Below, piece after piece: positions 55,060 through 64,000 of a stretch of DNA of 64,000 nt. The stretch comes from Ophiosphaerella korrae (Eukaryota > Ascomycota > Dothideomycetes > Pleosporales > Phaeosphaeriaceae). The notes under the pieces are model-generated. The model did no database searches. It was not told the origin of the DNA and saw only the letters and a program-made list of their open reading frames with translations. Where the stretch lies: assembly GCA_028456385.1 (NCBI GenBank), contig JALNQF010000005.1:372001-436000 (forward strand), in the 5' to 3' direction. How positions within the stretch are numbered: the stretch's first letter is position 1; each line of letters opens with the position of its first letter. The position numbers were made by a program, and so were the translations under genes.

Positions 55060-55494
55060 ATGGCTCACCATCAACGCAGACGTGAGCAGTTTCCGAACGC
55101 ATCCCTAATTCGTTCCACAGCCAATATACCACAAGGGACAAGAGAAGAGACCCAAGCACCAACTGGAGACCTACTGGTTGAAGATGTGACGGATGGAGAG
55201 GAGACACCAACTCTAGTCGAAGACGAGAACGCAATGATATCGGATTCTGAATCCATTCCGCCCAGCCAACGCCAACGCCAACGCCAAACTCCTATCCCAT
55301 CTAACATTTACCCATACAAGAGGGTTGTGCGAGCTGATGAGTTAGCCCGTGCTCGCCCTTATACAAAATTCAAAAGACATCGACATAAATCCATACAAAC
55401 TTCGTCGGTGCGCGCACGGACTGACTCATCCGCTCGTTCACCTCCCTTGTATTTCAAGGTATCAAATAAGAATAAGAGGCGAAAGAAAGGCTAA
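55060..55494 (+). CDS. Hypothetical basic protein
   Basis: About 144 aa from MAHHQRRREQFPNAS; no family recognised. It has an acidic middle (VEDVTDGEETPTLVEDENAMISDSES), a QRQRQRQ repeat from a CGCCAA repeat in the DNA, and a strongly basic tail (KFKRHRHKS, KNKRRKKG) that could be a nuclear signal. The biased composition and AT-rich neighbourhood make this either a fast-evolving orphan or a fortuitous frame. Confidence 0.35.
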   Translation: MAHHQRRREQFPNASLIRSTANIPQGTREETQAPTGDLLVEDVTDGEETPTLVEDENAMISDSESIPPSQRQRQRQTPIPSNIYPYKRVVRADELARARPYTKFKRHRHKSIQTSSVRARTDSSARSPPLYFKVSNKNKRRKKG

Positions 55495-56086
55495 ACCAAC
55501 TTTGCAGCCAGGCCTGGTGCATCTGCAAAACGTTCAATCATGTTTCGAATCCTTCGGTACGTTTGGTCTCAAGCTTTTCGGGCGACTATCTCTGGAAAGC
55601 TACGAGCCAACCATTACTGTGGCACAGTCAAAATGCCGGCGCTTAGTTGGAGGATTGTCCGATCTTGCGCTGGCCGACCCACCAACCGCCATGACTATTC
55701 TTAGAACTTCTCTATACATATGAATACATTCTCTCGAACAACAATGAATCTCTGTAGCCCTATTTTCCTATCTCCATCGTCTTCATTTCATTGCCCCGCA
55801 TTCGTTCTGTGAACGTTTATTAGCATTGTGCATCACTTTCATTCTGTTCTTGTTTAGCATTTCTTCGGCGTCACCAGCGATTCTAAATTCTTAATCTCGT
55901 TATCTTTTTGTTGACCGGGCGAAACACCAACAAACGCGCGAGTCGTGTTGGATTTCATCACCTTTTAAGTCGATTGACCACACAACGATATTCAAAAAGC
56001 ACCTTGTTCCCTTCTGTCAAACACACGCCTCCCATACAAGCCAACACGTATTTTGAAGAATCATTTCCAGGACTCGATCAACAAAG
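55495..56086. other. Intergenic, no gene seen
   Basis: Spacer between two small hypothetical genes. Its 3' part is a pyrimidine-rich leader for the gene at 56087. Confidence 0.45.
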
Positions 56087-56509
56087 ATGTCTTGCAACCT
56101 AAACTCAAACTTGGTCCCAAGCCCCCCTACAAATCTTGCATCATGTGCCGTCCCGATCGGCGGTTCGAACTCCTCGGTCCTCGACACCTGCTGTAATGGT
56201 CATATTAACGCCATGGCCACATACTCTGCACCAGGTTCCAATTCGAATGCACGCTCAGATAATGGGTGCTTTCAATTCTGCGTCACCGATACTCCCGAGC
56301 TGGTACAGGGCTGCCTCATAAACACCTTGGGGGAATACGCGAAAGGTGCACCGGTATTTGAGTGCTTCAACGTGGGGAACGTGAAGAAGGACTCCGGGTC
56401 GAGTGGATATGGCAATACAGGCGCGAGAGTGCATGCAAGGGGCATGAGCTGGACGGCGTGTCTGGTGGTTGGATTGGGTTTCTTCGGCGCAGCAATGGGC
56501 ACCATCTAG
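56087..56509 (+). CDS. Small Cys-containing membrane-tail protein
   Basis: A single exon of 140 aa. The first 110 residues hold eight or nine cysteines in a pattern found in fungal surface proteins: LASCAVPIGGSNSSVLDTCCNG, DNGCFQFCVTD, VQGCLINTLGEYAKG and VFECFNVGN. A Ser/Gly spacer and a hydrophobic C-terminus follow (WTACLVVGLGFFGAAMGTI). No N-terminal signal peptide is evident in this model, so an upstream signal exon may be missing, or the tail may insert alone. I cannot assign a function; a wall or membrane-anchored protein is plausible. Confidence 0.7.
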   Translation: MSCNLNSNLVPSPPTNLASCAVPIGGSNSSVLDTCCNGHINAMATYSAPGSNSNARSDNGCFQFCVTDTPELVQGCLINTLGEYAKGAPVFECFNVGNVKKDSGSSGYGNTGARVHARGMSWTACLVVGLGFFGAAMGTI

Positions 56510-57069
56510 GTTGCCTTTGGCGACTGGCCTTTGGGGAACATATCATCTCGCTGATGCATTGCCGGCGTTTGAGGGTTGTTATAACGATTTACGATGCATC
56601 TGTATTTCCACATTTGCGTGAGCAATGTTGTAGCATTTAGTCTCGCAATCTGAGATGCGCAATTCGCACGATTTGAGAAAACATCTTTTCGCTTATGTTC
56701 TCGTACGGGGCGCAGGCAGGCTTGTCGGGTTGAGTTCAACTGGACCTACTAACACTCTATAGAGAACCCAGTAAATAACAAAAGCACTTATGGCAATCTA
56801 TCAATATAAGAGAATTAAAAAAAAAAAAAAAAAAAAGTATGATATTGTCGAGTTACAGCCTCGTCAAGTTCTACCTCTACGCACGAGACTCGTCAAACCA
56901 TCTCGTGCAACATGTGCGGCCTTTTTCATCTGGTCTTGGATTGGTTTGTCTGACATCCTCAAGATAGGGAATGCGCTGTTCAGTAATTAGAAGAATAACG
57001 ACGTACCATTTATAGAGTCTAACCTGTCACAACCTGCACTACTACAATTTTGACTTGCGTAGACGCTAG
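56510..57069. other. Intergenic with A20 run
   Basis: No gene recognised. It contains an A run at 56817-56836. Confidence 0.5.
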
Positions 57070-57421
57070 TGCGCCCTCTAAAGCACAGTTTAAGCCAGGC
57101 CCAAAGTGCGTTGGTCCCCGGAAGGTGCGCTGTGATTAACAGCCATGGAAGTGTTAACGCACATGGTGCCTACCTCGAATACCTTGAACATTCTGGCCGC
57201 ACGATCAAAGGTCCCAGGTGAAGACGCTGTCCATGAGTGCGTACTCGGGGTTGTTGGCCAGGAAGATGACCTCTTACCCCATGGAGAACGTTTTCATAGC
57301 TAAAGAGGGCCTGAAAAAAAAAAAAAAAAAAAAAAAAATCTTTTCCTTGTAGATCCTGAGAGTTATGTTCCACCGGTGGCTGGTCGGGTTCGAGGTTTGA
57401 AGGCCGCCTCAGTAGCCGCAA
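57070..57421 (-). pseudogene. Aldehyde dehydrogenase relic
   Basis: On the minus strand, about 57300-57225 reads SLAMKTFSMG-stop-EVIFLANNPEYALMDSVFTWD. After a frame change it continues DRAARMFKVFEVGTMCVNTSMAV (57222-57150). This matches the aldehyde dehydrogenase C-terminal segment (EVIALANDTEYGLA...RA...GMVGVNT). A separate upstream piece, VATEAAFKPRTR (about 57420), resembles the N-terminal part of the family. The two pieces are joined directly, around a 25-base A run, so several hundred codons including the catalytic Cys region are missing. It is dead, and only a fragment remains. Confidence 0.6.
57314..57338. repeat. A25 homopolymer inside relic
   Basis: A 25-base A run separates the two aldehyde dehydrogenase-like fragments. 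Confidence 0.9.
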
Positions 57422-58625
57422 CCCTCTTGTCTAGGTCGTTCTGGCCGGTGTTGGCTACTTAGAAGTTACGATTTTACCAGCGGCGGGATCCGTCACCGTC
57501 CGGCTTGGGGTGTGTTAACTATACCAACAATGGAAACCAAGCTGGTGGAACGGGGACTCATTGACTTCCAATGGTGCTGTCAACACATTGTGCCACTGTT
57601 AATTCGATTCTGGAGAGAGATAGCGTGCTCCGTGCCACCTTGTATTTCATAAAAATCTTGTTCTCTAGAAACTGAATCAAGGTGAGACATCTATTCTCAA
57701 AATTTAGACAAGACAGAGGAAGTTCTCGAGAACAAGCGACGGTCCAGTGATAGTCAGGCCTTATATGATGAGAGCAGATTATTCGGCCATGTGCTAAATT
57801 GATTCGACTGTGTGCCTACCTAACAAGGGTAGTGGATAACTACTTATAAATGAATCTTTGATATATGTATATTAGTACTCAAAAGTACCTCTTTGTCCTA
57901 AGGTAAATAAATAGATTGAGTACCTATTATAGAAATATAATATTTACTACTAGAATATTTACTGTATATGGAATACTTGCCACGTACAGAATATTTATTA
58001 CGTTTAGCAGAGTACTAGCAGCAACTATCTAACCCTCTTTAGGTAGTCACACGGTCGGATACCCTTAGCACATGGCGTATAACCTATCCTTATATGACGT
58101 ATATGCGCTCCGAGCGGACGGACGATATCAACCTAGGTTTTGAGGGGCAAGATCTTTGATCGTTACATTGCTTCAAATAATTGGAAGGGGTCTTCGGAAC
58201 AAAGCGCCAAGCAGACGTCATTAAACCTAAACTAGGAACTCGGCTTTTCCGAGATCTAACTGTCCAGCTCTCCGAAGAGCGGGATTTAGTGATACCGAGA
58301 AAGTAGGGCGCTGTTCTTTTGTTAGTACTGCCATTACAAATTCGGCAATTATCGAGAACTGGATGGCTCGATCGCCTCTTGAAGTGGGGTAAAGTGGGAC
58401 GAATAGGGCCCTTCACTGTTGACACATTGATTGATATTCGCGTGATGGGACAGGTGTTGGTCATGGACTATGTGTCATGACCAATTATAGACTTCAGGTT
58501 AAGAGGGCTAAAATTTTCACAGTAAGACTCTTGAATTGAGCAATCACAACTCATCCGCCAGAACTCACTCCCAAGAAGCTCATCAGCTGCTAGCTGGCAA
58601 CGTGGCGCAGCTTCTAGGAAAAAAG
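57422..58625. other. AT-rich spacer before the ADH gene
   Basis: The part at about 57.8-58.1 kb is very AT-rich with repeated TATTTACT/TACTAG-like words. A 124-codon minus-strand frame at 58090-58464 has no domain and is not called. An open extension of the ADH frame to 58536 exists, but MSNHNSSARTHS has no family match. Confidence 0.45.
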
Positions 58626-59828
58626 ATGGAGACCGTGGTATTCACGAAACCCAATGAGGCTTTGCGTATCTTCGAAAAAAATATCCCTGTGCCACAGCCG
58701 GCAGAACTCTTGGTCAAAATTAAAGCGGTCAGCATTTGCGCCTCTGAATTTGTCCCGTGGAAGGGTGCCTTCAGTGACGCCGATGGTCGTATTCCTGGCC
58801 ACGAGGGTGTAGGTGTTATAGTAGACGGTACATTCCCCTCAAGTGGGCGGTGCAGATCCTTTTATGAGTGCAGCTGAAAAAGTGGCCAGTGAGTGGGATA
58901 TGCAGGGCTTTCGCTGTTGGGGACAGGGTCGGCTTCTCCAACACTATCCGGACGTGTGGCTGTTGCGATGTCTGTCAAGGTATTAAGCTCTCAAGCCATG
59001 GCCCGAGCGACTCAGATGTTCACTAGGCTATCGACGTGCAGTCGGCCAAGGCCAATTCTGCAAAGAAGGGAAAATGAACCAGGGCTTTGAGATGGATGGT
59101 TTCTTTGCCGGGTACGTTCTTGTCGGTGCCGACTTCGCTGTCCATATTCCGAACCACCTGCCTTTGGAGAAGTATGTCTACTTTATTACCCTAGAAGTGT
59201 TACACTATACCAGCTCGCCATTGTCTATAGACTTGCCCCATTGTTTTGTGCGGGCATCACGGCTTTCCGCTCAGTGAAGCAGCTTGATGCCCCAACTGGC
59301 GGCACTATTGGCGTTTACGGCCTTGGCGGCATGGGTGTCTTTGCTATGCGTTTTGCCGTTGCTATGGGCTTTGGTGTGTTCGGCTTCGACGTTTCTGCCG
59401 CTGCCCGAGACAGGGCAGAACGACATGGCACTGCGGTGACATTGGATAGCTCTGATGTCACTGCCATGAACATCGATGTTCGAAAAGCCACCGGCAGCAG
59501 GCTGCTCGACGGTGCCATCGTCGCGGCAGGATATCGAGCCGCTTACAGCGCCGCTATCCAGCTGACAGCGGGCTTGAAGACAATCGTGGCAGTGGGTATC
59601 CCAAAGGACCTGATCCACGTCGAGGCAGTGAATTTGATCAAGAAGGGACTTATTATAAAGGGAACCATGACAAGCGAGGAATCTGACCTGAGCGAGATGA
59701 TACGGGTTGTTCAGAGACATGAGATCATTCCACAAGTCGAGCTGGATAATTTCGATGACATCCCCGACTTGTTTCGTCGGAGCGCAGCAGAAAACTTGGG
59801 CGGGAAGTTGGGCGCCGTCATCTCGTGA
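58626..59828 (+). CDS. Zinc alcohol dehydrogenase, MDR superfamily
   Basis: Exons 58626-58849, 58906-58979, 59042-59171 and 59231-59828 with introns of 56, 62 and 59 nt; about 341 aa. Ligands are complete: catalytic Cys38 (SICASE), His59 (GHEGVG) and the Cys in PLFCAGITAF. The structural zinc site is Cys92, Cys95, Cys98 and Cys106 with the canonical 3-3-8 spacing. That spacing is obtained only with the acceptor at 59041; the earlier AG at 59026 would insert five residues. The cofactor fold shows GVYGLGGMGVFAMRFA. Closest in style to bacterial and fungal propanol-preferring/quinone-reductase-like ADHs, not to the yeast type at 14734. It is co-oriented with the P1B ATPase 257 bp downstream. Confidence 0.85.
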
Positions 59829-60085
59829 TGGAGCTCATAGAGCTGGTGTTGACGTTCGTTCGGGTCTATACTACCTAGCTGGTGTCTCCGCGAATCATTA
59901 GTCACTGTACATGCCTGCTCAACTCACGTCATGTTTAATGACACATGTGCCTATCCACCCAAATATACCACTAAGCCCCAAATCCTAAGACCATACTATC
60001 ATAATAGCATTCATAAAGACAGAACTGCCGTTGAGGGCAATTAGACCGTAATGTGCTGTCACCTGACTTGAAAGCCCCAAACACC

Positions 60086-62509
60086 ATGGCTTGCTGCTTC
60101 ATTGCCGCGTACATTATTCATCGGTCAATGAAAGCCTTGGAAACTTTCAACTTAATCAACGCTCCAAAACTCCATAGCAAAGATGATTGCAAACGGCAGC
60201 AGACAAATGTCAGGGTGGACGGTCAAGAGATAGAAGTTGAAGTGCTCAGACTAACAGTATCGGGTATTTCCTGCGCATCCTGTTGTCAGATTATCAGCGA
60301 CGCTATCCGTCCACTCTCTGGAATCATCAAGGTCACAACCTCCTTGCTCATGTCCAGTGCGACTATCGTCTACCAGCCTCATCTTGTGGGACAATATACG
60401 ATTCGCTCTGCCATACACAGGAAGGGCTATAAGACCTCTATACGGCAGGACCCGAGCAGCGATCAGGATGTGCTGGATAAAACGGAGCAGCTCAAAAATC
60501 TCCGGCGCGCGTTTCGAGGCGCCGCCATCTCCGCTGCCACATCATGGTGCTGGCAATTTATCTGGCCCGCTGTGGAGAAAATGAATGTTTCTTCAGATAT
60601 CGCCAATCTGCTGTACTTCCTGTGTTCGCTCTTCCCATCATGGCTGGCTCAGACTTGGTTCGCGCGCAGCATCCACCTCGGGGCATGGTACCATGAGGAT
60701 ACGACCAATATGGACACTCTCATCAGCACATCCATTCTCCTCAGTCTCGAGTACTCCATCGCTAGGCTCTTCGTATCAAGCGTTCACTATGATGAGGCCC
60801 TTCATGTCAGCAGTGCCTTTCTTATTGCCGTTGTCCTTGGCGGCCGCTACTTAAATCAAGCCCTCCGCGTCAAGAGCGTATCCCATATCAGCGTTCTGCA
60901 TTCACTCCAGCGAGCCGTCCCAGAGGTGATCACTCTGCCAGACATGCTTCCACAAGCGACATTCCTACTAAGGCCTGGAGATAGGATACTCATCCCACAA
61001 GACTCTGTCATCCCGTGTGACGGGTACGTTTCTAAGGGCGCATCTCTTGTCGACCAGTCTCTCCTCACAGGCGAATCTATTCCCATCATAAAGAGAGAAG
61101 GCGATCTTCTCATGTCTGGGACCCGCAACCTCTCTTGGCCCCTCGCGGCAATCGTTACTTCTGACGCTGAAGAATCATCCCTCGCTCGCATGACGGATGC
61201 TGTTTCCCGCTCCGCTGAAGGCGACAAAACGCCCCTCCTGCCCTGGGTCGCCCAGCCGTCCTCACGCTTTGCGGCGGGAGTCATGACCCTCGCTGCCCTC
61301 GCTTTCGTTGTCACAGGGACAAGGTGCCTTTTTAGCGGCGCAGGACGCATGGAAGCGGCGCATGCAGCAACAAAGCGCGCCATGGCGATCCTCTCTATTG
61401 CATGCCCGTGTGGATTAGGCCTCGCCACTCCAGCTGCAACCATGGCCGGCCTTCGTGCTAGCATGGCGCAAGGGGTACTTGTGAGGGGTGGGCTTGAGAC
61501 TATGGTGAAGATGGGCGAGTTGACGCACATTGCGTTCGACAAGACGGGCACACTTACTCGGGCTGCGTTCGAAGTATCATATGCTTGTTTCTCTGAAATG
61601 GCGGAGGAGGAGTGTTGCTTGATGCTTTGTGCGGTGGAGAGAGAGGGGCATCTTAATCATGTTATCGGACGGGCTGTTTTCCGGTGGGCATTTATGAGGC
61701 TTTCCGAGAAGAATAGGGATAGGGTTCCAGAACTTAGAGTCCGGGGTCTGGAGACCATACATGGGCGTGGAGTAGTAGGGGAGGTGCTGCTCGATGGGTG
61801 TAAAGAGTGGAGGCAGGTTGTTGTTGGGAGTGAGGCATGCTTCAGGGAGAGAGGAATTGATCTAGCGGTTAAGAATAAAGGGCCTCGGGCTAGCCATCTT
61901 GTGCATATTGCTGTTGGAGGCAGCCAGGTTGGTTTTCTCGCTCTAGAAGACGTTGTCAGACCCGAGGCGCCCCAGACACTGCAGCAGCTACGGCAACGCG
62001 GGCTGAGCATCAGGATAGTAACAGGGGACGCGCACGCAGAGGCCTTGCGTGTGGGTGAGGCCGTGGGTGTCACGAAAGAGGAAATTGTTGCCGGAGCGCT
62101 ACCATGGGAGAAAGACGCAGTGATCCGTGCGATACGGAAAGATGGCGCGGTGGTGGCCATGGTAGGGGACGGGGCGAATGACATGGCAGCGCAAGCGGCG
62201 GCCCATATCAGCGTCGCCATGTGCGCAGGGGACGGGCTCGGGGCAAGCTTGGCTCTCTCATCGGCCGCTGATGTGACGATACTCTCTGGGAGTGGGCTGA
62301 ACAGCCTTGGGGAGGCTATGGATATTGCGCGTCGGACTGTGTGGCAGGCTAAGTTCAATCTTGTCTGGGCTATGGGCTACAACATGCTGGGCATTTTGCT
62401 GGCAACAGGGTTTCTGGAGCCCGTTGGTATAAGCATTGATGTGTCACTGGCGGGTATCATGATGGCGATGTCGAGTATTACCGTATTGCTGCTTAGCCAG
62501 CGTGTTTGA
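60086..62509 (+). CDS. Copper-type P1B ATPase with atypical motifs
   Basis: Intronless, about 807 aa from the first ATG (MACCFIAAYIIHRSMKAL). One heavy-metal-binding domain has the GISCASC motif (Cys63, Cys66); yeast Ccc2 has two such domains. Membrane helices follow, then the actuator TGES, the ion-binding CPC (440-442, SIACPCGLG), the phosphorylated Asp485 in DKTGTLT, and a hinge MVGDGANDMAAQ (about 695). Two deviations are clear. The SEHP motif of P1B pumps reads EREGHLNH, and the hinge has Ala where GDGxNDxPAL has Pro. CPC indicates Cu+ transport across a Golgi-type or plasma membrane. It may be an active divergent pump or a weakened one. Confidence 0.88.
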   Translation: MACCFIAAYIIHRSMKALETFNLINAPKLHSKDDCKRQQTNVRVDGQEIEVEVLRLTVSGISCASCCQIISDAIRPLSGIIKVTTSLLMSSATIVYQPHLVGQYTIRSAIHRKGYKTSIRQDPSSDQDVLDKTEQLKNLRRAFRGAAISAATSWCWQFIWPAVEKMNVSSDIANLLYFLCSLFPSWLAQTWFARSIHLGAWYHEDTTNMDTLISTSILLSLEYSIARLFVSSVHYDEALHVSSAFLIAVVLGGRYLNQALRVKSVSHISVLHSLQRAVPEVITLPDMLPQATFLLRPGDRILIPQDSVIPCDGYVSKGASLVDQSLLTGESIPIIKREGDLLMSGTRNLSWPLAAIVTSDAEESSLARMTDAVSRSAEGDKTPLLPWVAQPSSRFAAGVMTLAALAFVVTGTRCLFSGAGRMEAAHAATKRAMAILSIACPCGLGLATPAATMAGLRASMAQGVLVRGGLETMVKMGELTHIAFDKTGTLTRAAFEVSYACFSEMAEEECCLMLCAVEREGHLNHVIGRAVFRWAFMRLSEKNRDRVPELRVRGLETIHGRGVVGEVLLDGCKEWRQVVVGSEACFRERGIDLAVKNKGPRASHLVHIAVGGSQVGFLALEDVVRPEAPQTLQQLRQRGLSIRIVTGDAHAEALRVGEAVGVTKEEIVAGALPWEKDAVIRAIRKDGAVVAMVGDGANDMAAQAAAHISVAMCAGDGLGASLALSSAADVTILSGSGLNSLGEAMDIARRTVWQAKFNLVWAMGYNMLGILLATGFLEPVGISIDVSLAGIMMAMSSITVLLLSQRV

Positions 62510-63668
62510 TAGATAATTTTGGAGATGTGAGCGGCATGTACAGTTCTGACGGCCTTCAAACTCTATTCAACGTATCGCATTGAGAGTCGAGACGGCCAAA
62601 GCAGCTCATCTCGAGAAGTCAGCGTTACGACAGATGGATGATGCGTCTCCAACGTACCTCTATTGTTTGCTTGAAGTTTGTTGATAGTAGACTAGTAATA
62701 TCTATCCCTAGTTTACACACTGTAGCCGGATATCCTCTTATCAACCTTATCTTGTATTCCATGTAATTGACTCATTGGTTAAATATGGCCTGGATCAAAA
62801 CAAGTCCTCAGTTATGTTATCGGGGGAGAAGAGGTCAAGATAAAGTGAACTAAAAGTGAAGTCTAATCCTATCTTAGTAAAAGTGGCGGATGGAAATGTG
62901 GGCCTCGGCTATATACTGCCCAGTGGCATTTTGTGCCATCAACCAGTCGGACACTAATGGGCTCAAAAGATTCTTCCGTGCGGTGAGATGTTGAGTGAGC
63001 AACCTCATAACATGAAAGGTGGGCTGCAGTTTGTAGGTATTAGCTTTTGACTTGCCTGGCACCAGACTTGTGACAGCGCCAACCAGGGAATGGAGGACTG
63101 TGTTGGCCGATTTTTGTAAGGGAACAAGGACGACAGGCCGCTCACGTTGGCTATACGCTTCCTCGGATATCCCAACGAGATACGGTCCCCATTAGTACCT
63201 ACGTTACGTCGCAGACGGCTAAAGCTTGGATTGCCTCACCGCGAAATACGACTGTTCTACAGAGATGCCGAGAGCTCGCTAGGGCCTCCCGTCTCCTCCC
63301 TCTTGTACGTAAGGATTCATGACATCCTTCCACGTTCGGCGCCGGGGCCTAGGACCATGGAAAAGCCATGGTGGACTTTTTGCAAAGCTTCTCTTGCTAT
63401 GGATGCACTTTAAAGTTGGCAATATCCTACAATCCTAGTATCTATGGCAACATGGAGCAGCCGTTGTCCGATTGTCCAAAGCTGAGAGTGGGCCGAGCTA
63501 CGCCATCAGTATCGTCTACCCCACAATTGAGAATGCCAGTCCCGGGCCGAGCCACGGACCCTGGGCCCCGGATTCGGCAATGTCCCAACTGCGTCGAGTC
63601 GGACATTTCACCTTCGGCTTCCTACTGTGAGTAGATGTCGACCCTATGAAACTCGATCACAATCCACC
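62510..63668. other. Intergenic before bZIP gene
   Basis: No gene is supported. Open frames between 63147 and 63640 have no domain and probably lie in the leader or promoter of the bZIP gene. Confidence 0.45.
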
Positions 63669-64000
63669 ATGCCCCGCGCACGACGTGCCCAAGCAACCCC
63701 CAATTCCAACCCCCAGCCACACAACAACTCTGCCCCCGACGCCGACGAGACCAAACGCGCGGCTAACCGGCTCGCCCAGCGCAGGTTTCGACGCCAGCGA
63801 AAAGACCATATCGCACACCTCGAGCGAGAGCTGGCTCTATGCCGCGAGGGCGCCTCCGGAGAGCTTGCCCAACGCCGCCAGGAGACGGCGAGGCTTCGCC
63901 AGGAAAAGACAGAGCTGCGCGAGCTCCTTGAACATGTTGCTCTTACCCTGGGTCGTGTGTGTGGCGTGGACGTCGAGATAGGGATGTCTATGGACGGAAC
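63669..64000 (+). CDS. bZIP transcription factor, YAP-like basic region, C-terminus off window
   Basis: It starts MPRARRAQATPNSN and runs off the right edge after 110 residues. The basic region (residues 29-48, KRAANRLAQRRFRRQRKDHI) has Asn33, Gln37, Phe40 and Arg41, the NxxxQxxFR pattern of fungal Yap/Pap1 factors. A leucine-zipper heptad region follows (LERELALCREGA...LRQEKTELRELLEHV). Yap-type factors regulate oxidative, metal and drug stress genes, and short versions also act as pathway-specific regulators in secondary-metabolite clusters. Its position beside an ADH and a copper pump fits either role. Confidence 0.88.
   Translation, partial: MPRARRAQATPNSNPQPHNNSAPDADETKRAANRLAQRRFRRQRKDHIAHLERELALCREGASGELAQRRQETARLRQEKTELRELLEHVALTLGRVCGVDVEIGMSMDG

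Noticed and set aside
58090..58464. 124-codon minus-strand frame, considered as a retroelement fragment
   Set aside because: No protease, integrase or reverse-transcriptase motif and no paired long terminal repeats found.
58850..58905. Possible frameshift or disabled state of the ADH at 58626
   Set aside because: At first the frame appeared broken, but a canonical intron 58850-58905 and the acceptor at 59041 restore all zinc ligands with correct spacing.

Overview
The window is nuclear DNA of a filamentous ascomycete, most likely a dothideomycete of the Pleosporales type. Genes are compact and intron-poor, with introns of about 47-130 nt (GT...CTAAC/CTGAC...AG). The gene content is typically fungal: AA9 LPMO, GH76 mannanase, ARG5,6 fusion, Ste11 MAPKKK, Rmt2, Ies2, and Zn2Cys6 and bZIP regulators. 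Decayed sequences have in-frame TAG or TAA codons where glutamine or tryptophan is expected, the mark left by repeat-induced point mutation (RIP). The species cannot be named from the sequence alone.

Layout. 0-12.4 kb is housekeeping: a BTB gene cut by the left edge, an RWD/DUF1115 protein, mitochondrial Mg channel MRS2, a small conserved protein, clamp-loader subunit RFC5, a DUF7514 protein and the MAPKKK STE11. 12.9-14.2 kb is a dead Tc1/mariner element with its TA target duplication and terminal inverted repeats still visible. 14.7-21.7 kb holds a zinc alcohol dehydrogenase, a secreted LPMO and an F-box-like protein with a cryptic last exon. 22.5-36.6 kb holds a HIT zinc-finger/COX11 divergent pair, a large F-box-like/UBA protein, ARG5,6, a v-SNARE and a GPI-anchored GH76 enzyme. 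36.6-39.1 kb is AT-rich and gene-free, with a short repeated motif. 39.1-49.1 kb holds RMT2, a J-domain protein, a large protein of unknown function, an NmrA-like reductase and INO80 subunit IES2.

From 49 kb to the end the region looks accessory. It contains a decayed Zn2Cys6 regulator, an MFS exporter, two small orphan proteins, an aldehyde dehydrogenase relic, AT-rich spacers and, at the right edge, three co-oriented genes: zinc alcohol dehydrogenase, copper-type P1B ATPase and YAP-like bZIP. These three may form the edge of a metal-linked metabolic or detoxification cluster continuing beyond the window.

Exon limits were set by hand from splice signals, reading phase and family conservation. 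No previously undescribed system is demonstrated. The best leads are the 58.6-64 kb gene group, the atypical P1B ATPase, the C-terminal exon with YSPT repeats at 20.0-20.2 kb, and the set of relic genes whose stops sit at CAG/TGG-type positions.
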